NCBI GenBank assembly: GCA_003342895.1
Contig: PTFA01000009.1
Location: forward strand, 8,576,677 to 8,640,676
DNA length: 64,000 bases
From: Casuarius casuarius
Taxonomy: Eukaryota > Chordata > Aves > Casuariiformes > Casuariidae
Direction of reading: 5' to 3'
Of the stretch, positions 38,096 through 50,250 are shown piece by piece. Positions within the stretch are counted from its first letter, which is position 1; every line of letters starts with the position of its first letter. The position numbers and the translations under genes were made by a program. The notes under the pieces were generated by a model. The model made no database searches, was not told where the DNA came from, and saw only the letters and a list, made by a program, of their open reading frames with translations.

Positions 38096-39528
38096 GTAAT
38101 TGGTCCATCAAAGCTAATCCCTTATTACTAAACACAACCACATCTTATACTTTTTAAAAAATATTTCTTAGGAGTAGTAAGCTTCTGTGTGCTATCTACT
38201 TTTTTGGATTATTGGGACTCTACTAGATTCAAGACTAAAGGCACCTACTCTTTTGTTAACACTGTCTTTTAGCTTATCCCTCGCTTAAGTTTACAATACT
38301 GATCACCTCTGATGTATTGTACAGTAGAACACATATAATCATGAGGACCCCCAACTCCCAGAGGTGCTGTAATTAGGTAACTGTTTCTTGTTACTGGCTC
38401 ATTCCATTACAGTTAGATCATTTTGGTAAGAAATTAAAAGTGTCAAAGCAAACACAATGAAAAGTTTTAGAACCATCTCAGATAAAAATATCTAGTGACC
38501 TAAGCTAGTCTGTACTTTTAGGGACAGAAATTGAGTTCAAATTTCTTTATTTCAAACAGTTTTCAGAATTTTTATTTTTTGATGGAAAACAAGTAGAATC
38601 TCAATTGCTATTTTTTTTTTCTGAAGGAGAGAGAAGTCTTTTCTAAGTCACTTTGGAATTAGTACATAGGACTTCATAGAAGAAAGACTTTCATATTGAT
38701 TAAAGTGTGGAGTAAAAGGGAACTGGACAGTGAGCCAGACTCCTTTCTCAAAGATTTAACAGGAAGGCAGAAGGATCACATTCTCTTTTCTCCCCAAGTG
38801 GCTAAGAAAGTACTACTACCTATCTAGAACTTATCTAAAACTAACTCAGAATTAAATAAATGACAAGAAATTGCACCCACTGCCTTAACATAACTATTTG
38901 TGTTGGAGCACAACTTTGAGGTGAGAGTGATGATTCAACATGTGGAATCCAAGCTTTTTACTTATTTCAGAAGACTCTGAATTGATGTTGTTGGTTCAAA
39001 TGCTGGCAGTGTTTTGACAAGGTATGATGTAGATGGCAGAAATACACACTTTGGGAAGACATGTTATTACAGGGTCCTGATGTAAAGATGCTTTTAAGAA
39101 GCTTTTGCTTCTTTTTCTAATTGATCACAGGAAGTGCATCTCTTTGAGAAGCAGGGAGAGTTAGGATCAATGACAGTCTAGTTTAATGCAGCTCTTAACA
39201 ACAACCTGCAGAGATTAGGAGGCTGTCAGAAAGATAACGCTGGAGATTTATAGATTGTTTTCTGAAGCCATTCAGAGCTCTCATGGGTGCTCTGTTTGTG
39301 TATGCTTGGATATGCAATATGTACTCCCCTTACAGATACAAACTGTACCTCTCATATATGAGCAAAATATCACTGCACCTTTGTGCGCTGCTCATCTTTT
39401 AACAAATTAGGTGGGAGTCTGAAAGCCAAGTAGGTTAAGTAGTTCAAATGGCTCAGGCATAAAGGGGAAATCTGAGACATATATACAATTTCCTCTTCCA
39501 TTTGAGTAGGATCTGAGGTGGGGCATAA
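38096..39528. other. Noncoding sequence, nothing recognised
   Basis: AT-rich DNA with a T-run near 38612. No frame of 60 codons or more and no recognisable element. Confidence 0.5.
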
Positions 39529-39594
39529 TGGGCCTAATTCATCTACTGTAATGCAACTAAATCAATGGAGTAGCATTATCAACACATGAGCCCA
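39529..39594. repeat. Ancient amniote foldback repeat (GGGCCTAATTC type)
   Basis: TGGGC...AATGC (39529-39533, 39550-39554) is mirrored by GCATT...GCCCA (39573-39577, 39590-39594), with CAACTAAATCAATGGAGTA between. This follows an old repeat I recall as GGGCCTGATTCTCCT..., AACTCCATTGA-AGTCAATGGAGTTA, and an inverted end. Diverged and short. Confidence 0.45.
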
Positions 39595-42500
39595 CTGTGT
39601 GCTGAACTGGGGCTCAGGTGTTGTGGTATTTGGGTTTGGAGGCCCTGGTGGAGTGGAGACCCTCTGAAAGGCACACAAAGTCCTTGGGGAAGGACTCAAC
39701 TTCGTAAGAGCAGGGAGAGTGCCTCTTTCCTCACATTCGTAACTTGGGAAGGAGTCAGACTGATGCGTGCCAAATACAAAAAGGAAAACAGAAAAAACAG
39801 AAATCCTTTGCTGACTTAAAAGAGGGTAGGAGCGCTATTGATTTTAATGGAAAAGGCTACCTTGCACCAGCTGGGATTCCGGCCTCCTGCCTTCTAACTG
39901 AATGAACTAATAATTCTGTTAACTTTGCACTAAACTTTCCACTGCCTCTTTGACATCTACATAGCAACTTCCAGAGGAATTTTTATATTTACAAGATTTG
40001 TCTATTTTGACTTTAAAGATGCCATATTTTTTATGGAATGTGATGGGGCTATCCCACTGTAATCATTACTGAAGATAACGTCACTTGTCAGTATTCAGCC
40101 CAGAGCGATGTAAAAGTGAATTACCTGAATGGTCACTATTAGGACACAGAGCGCATCCTGGTCAAAGGAGTGGAGAAATTCAGAATGTGCGGGGAAAGGT
40201 TATTCACTCAAAAGTGTATAAATTGTGAGGATAAAATCAGTTATCCACTCCTTTAAGGAATATTAGGAAGACTTTCCTGTGACTTTTGGTGTTTTTTATT
40301 ACTGTAAATCAGGAATGGAGAAAGCGTAAAGACAGAAGTCTAATATACCAGGCACCCTCAGTCCACAGATTTATCTATACTTCATTTCCAACATTGCAGA
40401 AGACCTGTCATTGTTTTCATAAATATATGACAAGGACAAAGATGGACAAAGACAATTAACTTAGTGTCTCATGAGCTCTATGCAAGGTACAAGGCGATGA
40501 TTTGAAACCAAACCCCAGAAGCTCCAAATATATAGCAACTTAAGAGGGTTGATATGATTTCTTACCTACAGTAAAGTGTTAGGCAGTACTACATTGCCAG
40601 CAGCAAAAGGTTATCCATTTTCAACACAGCCTGGAACTGAGAAAGAGGAGGATTAATTTTTGGTGGATTGGTGGGGCGACTGTATTGATTGCCTGTTTCT
40701 TGTTAGCTTCGCTTTAATATTTCTTTAGGGAAAAACACTTTAAGTCATCCATGGTAATCTATAAATAAGGTGGTTAATATTCTACTACAATCATTACCAA
40801 TTTGTATGTGTTCACTACTGCTTTTTTGTCAATATGCTTAATACAAAAAGTGCAGTAGTGTCACTATTTAAAGACGTCTGAGACATTGACAGGATTATTT
40901 TAAGATCTGAAAAAAGCCCAGAAGAACTAGGAACCTTTACGTGAAATTTAGAGTCTGGTTAGGTGAGGCAGTAAAGAAAAAGGGGAGACCAAGACCCTTT
41001 AATACTGTTTCTCTACTTATTTAATGAGAAGTGATGGGCTAAGCAGGGATACCCAAACTAATGTGTACCTTTAGTTAGTGAAACTAGCACCGAAAGGTTG
41101 GCTGTAGCATGAGGTGGAGTGGTGAGATCTGTAACTTACAGTGATAAAGGAATCTCACTATGTGACATAAATGTGCAAGAAATTATGTTTCCCCAGACTA
41201 CTATTTTTATTAATTTCACAGGCATACACCTTACAAAGATGACACTTTGATCTATGAAAAGAGCATGGTGAACACACTAAAGTACTGAAGGAACTAAAAC
41301 TGTGGGGTTATGGCTTAAATAAAATACAATTTCTGAGTACAATAACGTGCTTCGGAAAAAAAGTAATAAAGCAGGGTGTAACCAGTGGCACACAGAAAAC
41401 TGTTCTTATCTTCATACTTGCCAGAATGCTTTCTCTAGAACACAAGAAGAGACTAAAAGGGCTCTTTCAACTGTGAACAGTAAAGGAAAATCTACTGTAG
41501 GTATGCAACCACACAAAGGTGTCCGCAGACACACAGACATGGAATTCTAGTCCCTCACAGCTCGCGCAATTAACTAAAAAGAATTAGGAGATGAGGTGCT
41601 ACATAGTATAAAGTGTGAGTATAAAATTAAATGTAGATAACCTATAGATACCCTCAAACAGAGTACAGGGAAAATGTCCACTTCTTTCAGACTGGTAAGA
41701 GGATGTAATAGAATATGGGTGACAACAAGAAAATAATAATTAAACCTGTTTCATGGGTATAAACAGTTGCATTTAAAAGGTGGAAGTAGTCGCTTAGGCT
41801 GACTATAAAACATTAATTGCCGCTGACATAATCTGTATCTCAGACACATCTAAACTACAGGGTGGGTGGGGTTTTTTTGAGCCATAAAATTGCATATTGA
41901 AAGCAAAGATTAGGAAAGATAGTGTTTGCAAGAATTCTCTAGAATTAGAAAAGTGCAGTGGGAAAAAAGTCTACATCTACATTATATTCCTATCAATTTG
42001 TCATGAAAGAATTCTCCAAGACCTGATAAAATGTAGATTGTCATTGTCAGAGCTTCTACTTAGAATGAGGCCCTTCAGAAATGAACCAAAGCAGCAAGGA
42101 GTGCACTGTTAGAAATTTAAGTGGGAATTTCAAAAGTAAATGTGGTTTTACTTTAAGACCACAGGATGATTATTTCTAAAGCGTTACAGAAGATGAAGAA
42201 TGCATGAGATCAAATCATCCAAGAGAAGTTCAGAGATGTTTTATATTGAACTCAAATGAACAGTAACATTGAGGGGTTGTTAAGGCTCATTGTATGTTAT
42301 AAAAAATAGAACTACATAACTAATGGAGTTCATGTTGGTTCCACGAAGATCTCTAGCAAAGACAAATACAAATTGGAAAAAATAAGTACTTCTGCCAACA
42401 TACTATACTTATTTTTTTGAAATTGCTTTACTAGAAGATACTATTAATAACCACTAGCGATTTCATCATACACATCAGAAAGATTTTACCTCATGTGTTA

Positions 42501-43880
42501 TACCTAACAGTAATAACTGACAACCAGCCAACGTTTATCATCTAGGGCAAAAATATTTTTGCAGTTCAGTATAGATTAGATAAATAAGATGAAGGGTAAT
42601 GTATCTCCTTTGCCACTGGATATAGACAACCATTTAAAAAATGACAACAAATGTTTTAAAAAAAGACGCAGACCCTGAATCTCATGAAGATTTAACTTTG
42701 TTAAATTACAAAATAGTACCAATGATGTCTATTGTAGCTTGCTGACATTTTCTACAGCATAAAGTTAATACTCATCTCACTATGTATGAGGTCTAAAGAT
42801 GCGTAGCCATAAAGTGGCAAAGAGCTGCAGTACCATAATCAGCTGAGAGCAAATGCCAGGTGAACAGAGACAATAACCATAGGTTACCCCTTCTCAAAGT
42901 CCCCGAATGACTCAGCTGCAAAGCCTAGAGGTCTCTGAAAGAAAATAGCCACAAAAGGCTGCATTTCTTGACACAGACAGAAGTGGTGAACTTGGATGAC
43001 AGCCACAGCATGGATGTCCCAATGGCATCTCAATGACACCCTGGACACTGTAAATTTTTTGAAATTCTGCATTAGGGGAATATTATTTTAACCGGCCAGG
43101 GAAGAAAAGTAGGGTTTGCTATAGCTTTTATGCTGTTTTTCAAGAGGCTCTTTAAGAACTAGTTAGAACTAGAACTAGCGTTTCCATGCCCAGAGTTTTA
43201 TGGCATAATACTTATCAGTAGGGTTAATGCACTGAATGGAAAAGGTACCTTTGAGTCTCCTTGGCTCTGAGTAATTACCGAGTAACACATTCTGCATGTG
43301 TTGGGTAGCTTTTGTTAGAGGAGTGTAGATGTATTTATTTAGATATACTACTTCTGTAGGTTCATACTGAGAGTGCAAATAAGTACCTGTATGATAATTC
43401 CATGAAGCAGAGCCACGAGTCAACTAAGTAGCAAAAAATGCTGGTAAGGTGCTGTTCAGCAGTAACTATGAGTAGAGCAAGACTGACAGGCATGGTTTCC
43501 ATCTGAGCTCATTGCTAGGCACTTCCAAGTTGCCTAGCTCATCTGTAAGCCTACCCTTGTGCTACTGCAAAGCTTTTTGCCAAGAGCCGTCTGTGACTGA
43601 GAGTGATGGGCAGCAAAGTTGGTCTGGCACTTTACTGTGTTTCACCACAGTATGCAGCATCTTGCTTATCTGCCTCTGCTGTGACAGATCATCATTAACG
43701 TAGGTTGCTTAATTTCATATCTGATTTGCCTGTTTACTACAGAATCTTGGGAACAAAAAATGTGACTATTCAGTAATATTTCCTTTTGAGAGCGCAGAAT
43801 GGAAGTTGCTAACAAATGATAGGCCAAGGAAGAATGCTGATTCTCTCATTACAGAGAAATTTTTTGTTTTCACGATAAAG
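39595..43880. other. Noncoding sequence, nothing recognised
   Basis: Open frames up to 82 codons, none recognisable. A local AGAACTAG triplication lies at about 43155-43178. The 77-codon frame at 39586-39819 starts inside the foldback repeat. Confidence 0.5.
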
Positions 43881-44020
43881 GACATGCAAATCTGGATCGC
43901 CTAAATGGCTCCACCTCAGTGGATGCCTGCATCTGCGTAGAGCCGCATAGGCATCAGTGAGGCATCTCCTAGGACACGAATGCCTTCCAGGAAGTTAGCT
44001 GCAGGATCAGGCCCGCGTTT
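43881..44020. repeat. Possible ancient interspersed repeat
   Basis: Contains ATCTGGATCGCCTAAATGGC, a GATGCCT/AGGCATC stem (43922-43928, 43949-43955), a further GAGGCATCT and a terminal GCAGGATCAGGCCC (44001-44014). GCCTAAAT and GGATCAGGCCC words recur in old reptile and bird repeats that I recall. No family could be assigned. Confidence 0.35.
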
Positions 44021-46640
44021 CATCAAACCCTGAAAACGGAAAGCCATTGTTGTTTTACTTTTAATATGCATGTCTTGATCATTGCCTATTCAGCTCAGAT
44101 GCCATCATACAATACTAAATATATTTGGCCATTTGATGGCAGTGTTAAATTGTGCATCACAAAATTTTTGCTAGGTTCAGGATTTTGCTCTTAGGGATAC
44201 ACATATCTCTTGCAACACTCCTTTCAGGGCTTTTGCCTCGCATCTCAGAGTTCAAATTTTTAATATCTTAAAAAAGAATGAAGAAAACAACCCCAAAGAA
44301 CTTCCACGAAAAGGCATAATGTGAATTAGTTTATCTGGAAGAACATGTTGAATTACTGATAAATAATGTTTACAGATACCTTGGTGGTTTGGATGACTTG
44401 AGGTCCTTAACTGAAACATTCTGGACCATTCTGTCAAAAAAAGTCTTCAGTCATTTGTAGTCAAAGAAGTCCTCATAAAAACGGTGGTAATCTTCTCAAA
44501 AGAACCTTCTTCCTCCCCAGCTCTAACACGGCTAATACTCAACCCCTAACAACATGTCCAATAGAAGGACCTGCTTTTCAGTCTTGTAGAGCTCCAAGAC
44601 ATCCAACATCCAGTGTCCAGGGTTTAGGAGTAGTCACTACTTCTGAACATATCATGCTAAATAAGAACAAAATGGCAATCTTTGACTTCCAGAGAGTCCT
44701 TGAAGCTGTATTTATAGTTCGTACAACCTGTCAGCACATGATACAGTTGAGGAATGATTCAGAGTGAATAATTTAGTCAGCAGAAGTTTTACCTTTTTCT
44801 GCATTTACAACAGTTTTTTTTTTTTTTTAGATTTATTCATTGCACAAAACTATTAAGTGAAGCAGCTCACGAAATGATTCACATATAGCTGTAAGAGATG
44901 ATACCTATCTCATGCTATTCTTTAATTGTAGCTGGCTTAAGCAACTGGAAGCTCCATCCTAAAGGTTGGAGGGTGCTCACCTTGAGAAACTCATTCACAC
45001 ATCCTCACTTCTCTGCCGATAAGTAACATTAAATCCATTGGCATTCAGCTCCACAGAGAAAGTTAGGAATAGCAAAAATAGACTTTTCTCTTTCAGTTTG
45101 ACTAGTTATATTCCGAATACATTAAATAAGAGGTCCATGATGCAAAGATGCATGTCCAAAGCACAACAGTTGAAGTTGGCTGACTTAGACCCATTGCATT
45201 TAAATAGTAAAGGCACTAAATAAAGTATGGAGTTTTGAGATTAATTACTGCGGTACATAGCACGTATGTGAAAACCAGGAAATACTTAAATAAGGCTAGA
45301 GAGCAGATAGTTGTAAGAACAAGCTAGAATTAGAAAAACATTTTAGAAACCTAGCCCATTACTGCTGAATGCCGATAGTCAGGAACCTTTAAAATAACCC
45401 AGGAAAGTGTTAGCATTAACCTGGGAACAATTAGAGACCTCACTGAAGGGCACCAGAAGAGGCCAATCCAGAAGAGCTGCTGATAGGAGAACCACGTTAT
45501 GGCTGGGATTAAGAGAGTGAGCAAGGTATTTATGGGCTAAAGAGGCTTGACCTCCAAGATCCAATACAGAAAAAAGGAAGAGAGAAGGCGGGGGATGGGT
45601 TCCTCTGAGTATAAGCAGGCTGGATTACGGAAGAGAGGAATGCCACACATGAAGGAGGAAAGAAAAAGAAAAGCAAAGAGTTTCCTTACATAGCTCAGGA
45701 AAACTAAACCAGAACAGCTGAAAAACAGCCTTAGAGCTAAGAAGGTGTTCTTTAGTGGAATTAGGATCTCTGTTAGATACAGGCAAGGCAAGCAGCTCCT
45801 CAAGGCAAGCACGTTCTTGAAACAGCAAATACACTCCTCAGAAAAACCCTCTTTCTGCTATTTTATTCTGTCTGTATGCTGCTCTCTGATTGTGCCCCTG
45901 TCTATGGGGTCATATGTGGGTTGTGGCTCACCAGTCTTCACAGCAGTCCTTTCCGTCTGCTCTTCAGTCTCTCCCAGTTGCAGAAGAAGGAATCCTAGAT
46001 GTCTAGGGATAATTATGTTTTTTTTCTTAGGTTTGGAGTGGGGAAATTACATCTGCCATAAATTGCTGAAGATCTGTAAGACTGCTCTGTTTCTCATCAC
46101 AGTCATAGTGTATATGGTGAGCTGCTTATTGAAGGCACTAGTTTGAAAACACCTGCAGAGAATCAAATTTTTCTCCTCTATTTTCTATATCCAGTCCTTT
46201 GAAAAAGAGTCAAAGGAGGCAACTCCTCTGTCTGCGCCCCCGCCCCAGCCGAGGTCAAGGTTGGATGCCCCTTTCTGCATTTTTTTATTTCTCTGGATTA
46301 AGTGGAGGAAGTTTTTGTATAGTGTCCTGTGCTATTTGTAACTGTGAAAGTAATGAATATTTCTGTTTCAATTCAAATTTCTTTGAGGGAAAAAGTGAAG
46401 AGACTTTCAGGTTCAGCAATCCATGGGCACTGCTGAGTAGGGCAGAGTAGGGTACCAGGCCACAGAGTGCTAGCCTGAAAAAGTGAGAAGAGGCTTTCTA
46501 ACTTAATATGCTGCAGCTTATGTTTATTGACTTAAACAGCTACTCAGTCCACTAACCTGAAACATAAGCAGGAAGAATGTGAAAGTCTAATAATCAGTTT
46601 TCCCATTTTGGGTTTTTTAATAAAATAAACCTCTGAAATT
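44021..46640. other. Noncoding sequence, nothing recognised
   Basis: Several overlapping frames on both strands at 45537-46146 (up to 133 codons) lack domains and cancel each other as evidence. A long T-run lies at about 44813-44830. Confidence 0.5.
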
Positions 46641-46649
46641 ACCACCTTT

Positions 46650-47230
46650 ATTTTTTTTCTCCAATTACTGACCACCATAAATAGCCTGTAAGATGTCTCT
46701 AAATGCAACAGCAATGATCATCCTACTTGATAGACTGCCTTCAGTTTCAGAGCCTTTTATTTCCTTGGGCATCAAATATAACCGGAGAGCATAGTGACCT
46801 CGAGCAATTGTGGTGAACATCAGAAGATACTGCAATCATATTAGCAGCCCCTAAATTATTCAGAGCACTTTCTGGTAAAATGGTGCTGCAGGACAATGAA
46901 AGCAAAGAACAATTCCCAGCAGACCAGATTTTTTTCCTCTTGCTGTAATTATTTCTATCAATCAGATAAGTTATTTGCTATGCAAGCCTACCTTCAAAAG
47001 CATATTTGTTAAAAAGAGAAAGGGGAAGAAATCCTTTGTAGGGCCTGCACATGATTAAATGGCTTTAACAAATCCTAATGAATAACAATGACAAAGACCT
47101 ATCAATTGGAATTTTAAGCATTTTGGCTTTCGAATCAGAAGCACAAACAATATCAAAATGACTGCATATTGCAAACAACTGGGTATTGCCAATGCCACCT
47201 ATTGGTGAATATTACAGAGGGATATTACTA
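46650..47230. other. Candidate conserved noncoding element / developmental enhancer
   Basis: This is the densest cluster of developmental factor-like motifs in the window. It has GTAATTATTT, ATCAATCA (46957-46964, PBX/HOX- or MEIS-type), ATGCAAG (POU-like, about 46980) and ATGATTAAATGG. Adjacent SOX-like words AACAATG and ACAAAG lie at 47084-47096, followed by CAATTGG and a tract of ATTGCAAAC/ATTGCCAAT words. No simple repeat or transposon signature is present. It is called from sequence texture only; function and conservation are inferred, not shown. Confidence 0.3.
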
Positions 47231-50165
47231 ATTTGCGTATTTGTGTAACATATTTTCTGTTGTTTTTATGTTCTTACAGTATGGGCAAAACAAATATGTA
47301 CTATTGGCTTTATTAGCATGTTCTCTCTAAGACAAACTGCTATATAAATTCTGCTCTTGGAGAGCCCAAGAAAATGATTGTTATTTTCTCAAAAGGACCT
47401 TAGTTATTAATGTAATCAGAAATAGCCACACGCTGCTAAAAACAAGACTGTGGTATCCAAACACAGACATACACGAATTCCAGAACTACTACATGAAGAA
47501 TGATTCAAGAAGGAACACCTGGGATTTTTTGAGTGAATGATGGGTAGTGATTATTAGAATGTTTTGTCCTTGACACTGAACATACGAAGGTGGATATTTG
47601 CACAAAATTGCATTAAATGAAAAAATTTTGATCCTTTTTTGTGGGCATTGTATAATTCAGTTAACGGTTAACTTGGATTTGATATAAGGAATGTGATAAA
47701 CTAACCATTTGTTTACACCACAATAATGTAAATATTGTTTTGTAGCAGACATCTTTTTGCATGACAGTTTTATCCCATTCTACAGGTTAGTTTTGGGGGA
47801 TTCATTTTTTTTCTAATGTATTCTTTTATATGAAGATGCCTAAGGTAATACAGCTTTTCTAAATACTGTAGTTTAATTTTTCTCATTTCTTTGGTAGGGA
47901 TATGGCTATATTAGGAGAAATGAATTAAAGGAGGAGGAGGAGGTTTCTTTTCTTGCTTGTTTTTATTAAGTCATTTCCATTTGAGGTTTCTAAGGTGTGC
48001 CTCTACTTTTCATCACTACGTACTTCAAAATTAAACCAAATAAGAAGTTACAAAAACACTCAGATATACTATAGTAGACAGAAGCTGAAGAAAATAAATG
48101 TCATAAAACTTCCATTTTCTATCCAATTTTCCTTGATAAATACACTTTTCTTTATACAGCCTCTGTTCAGGAAGGTCCACAGAGAGGGATAGCTAGGGGT
48201 CTACCACTTTATCACTCTGATGATATTCATTAACAATGTCACCTTTTATTTAAAGCCAGAGTTTGCTCTAACAAATCTATTTTTTGACAATATACTATGT
48301 GGCTGAGGCAATTTTTAACATCTATTACTCTTGTGTATTGTGTTTGAAATTGATAGTGCTGAATGTGTTACATCTCTAGAATCAGATATCCATTGTGGAA
48401 GACAGAAACATGGTAAAGGCCACTAACATATCATTCAAGAAAAAGAACAGAAATCTGATGGCTTTCCTTTGAGGGATAGATGATCAAAAGGGAGGTTAAG
48501 TAAGCAGAATATCTTGGATACTGTTTTTTCTGACTGAAGAAATGTGTACCAAAGTACTTCAGAGCCTCTCAGTGAGACCAGTGTTCTGGTATCTGTGTTG
48601 TAAACAATTTCAGCATGATGCTGGATGGATTGGGTGGAGGGAGAATGCATAGAAAATAAAGGGAGGAAAACAAAAATTGGAATGGCATTTGGTGGAGGAT
48701 TTTTTAAAGAAAGTTTGACAGATCTTTTATAATTAAGAATGAGCTTACATTGTCCTTTTGAATACAAATATTTAAACAGGTGATAGCTCTATAGATAGCT
48801 TTCCATTAATAAAGAAGAGCAATGAAGCAACCGAATATGTTGAACATTTGTCAAAATTCTGCCCTGGATTTTCTTCAACTTGGAATGGATTCCCTCAATT
48901 TAAGCAATAATATTCTTCTTCTGATAAAGTCAAAAAAAGTTATTTTCTGGTGGGCGAAATCAGCACTACTACAGTGGTATGCGCACATCAGCTGTTGCAG
49001 AAGCCAAGCTCATCAGACAGTCAAGGTGGATCTGCCTAGACTGTCATTCAAAAGTGAACTCCCCAAAGAAGTCTTAAAACACTGATTCAATAGCCTGGTT
49101 TTATTAGCAAATGAAGACATTTGCTTTGTAATTAGAAGACAATTGGTTGTCCAAGGACACAGCTTCTTCCTCCTCGTCTCCTGCCTCACCCTGAAGCCCC
49201 TCTGCAAGCACCTCTCCATGCTTAGTTGCTCCCCAGGGAAAGAGCCATCTACTCTTCTTCCAGTCATTCCTTTTTTGAAGGAACAAAACATACAAACTGA
49301 GAACAAATAAATAAAGCTGATACCATTCTTCACACACAGACTAATACTTGTACAGACTTCTTAGGAGATAAGCACTATTTTATTAAATTCTCACCCTACT
49401 AATATCAGAAGATTTTCTAAGCTAAGCACTGGTCCGTGCAGGCTGAGTATTTATTATGCACTTCGGAGACTTTCTTTTCTTCCTATATCTTGTTTTGCTT
49501 TTTATGCCCATTTTAATGGGAATTCTTTGGAAGATGAAGAAAAGGGGGAAAAAAACCATGCCGTCAAATATAACTTTAAATACCAATTTATACCTGCTTT
49601 CTACCTCTGGATTTCAGATGTATCAGTATATAATGAGGCAGCACTACGACATATAGCATGAAGGCCTACAAGGCAGAAAAAATAAAAGCAGTACTTAAGT
49701 ATTGATTTTAGTTTTCTCCTGTCAGGAATAGAAAATGTGATATCTTATTCTAAATACAGGTAAATGCCTTTTAGCATCTGACTACTAAAACACTGCTTTC
49801 TGTTCACATTTCTCATATATAAAATATATCTAGGTCTGAAATACACTCTCTGAAAATGAATGGTGATCAGCATGCTGTAGATACAAGCAAAATCTTTTTT
49901 CTGGATAAGTTAATAGGCGTCACCGACTTCCACTGGATCTTGGAGAGAGAATGGAACTTTCCTTATGACAGCACTGACAGTTTCATGTAACTGAGTTAAT
50001 TTAAGGTGATCTTTACTTAATTCATTGAAATCAGAATCTGACAACCATCCTCTCTGTATAGAAACCAACATGTGCTCCTGCTGCTATGTACAAATGTTAA
50101 CAATAACATGTTGAAGCACAAGCTCAACAAATCATTTGAGCATTTACTTTAGCCTGCCCCACTGC
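47231..50165. other. Noncoding sequence, nothing recognised
   Basis: A short (GGA)n run lies at 47931-47943. Overlapping frames at 48435-49337 (up to 110 codons) have no domains. Confidence 0.5.
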
Positions 50166-50250
50166 AGCAAAACACTTAAGCACATGCCTAAAGGTACAGA
50201 CATGCTCAAGTGCTTTTCTGATTAATGATGAACCAGGCAGGGCCCAAGTG
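50166..50250. repeat. Ancient amniote foldback repeat (copy B)
   Basis: Arm AGCAAAACACTTAAGCACATGC (50166-50187) pairs imperfectly with GACATGCTCAAGTGCTTTTCT (50199-50219) across an 11-base loop, followed by CTGATTAATGATGAACCAGG and GGGCCC. This is a shortened form of the family seen at 16459-16572, lacking most of its central core. Confidence 0.6.

Noticed and set aside
45537..46146. Cluster of overlapping frames up to 133 codons on both strands
   Set aside because: The frames contradict each other and none resembles a known protein; there is no conserved motif.
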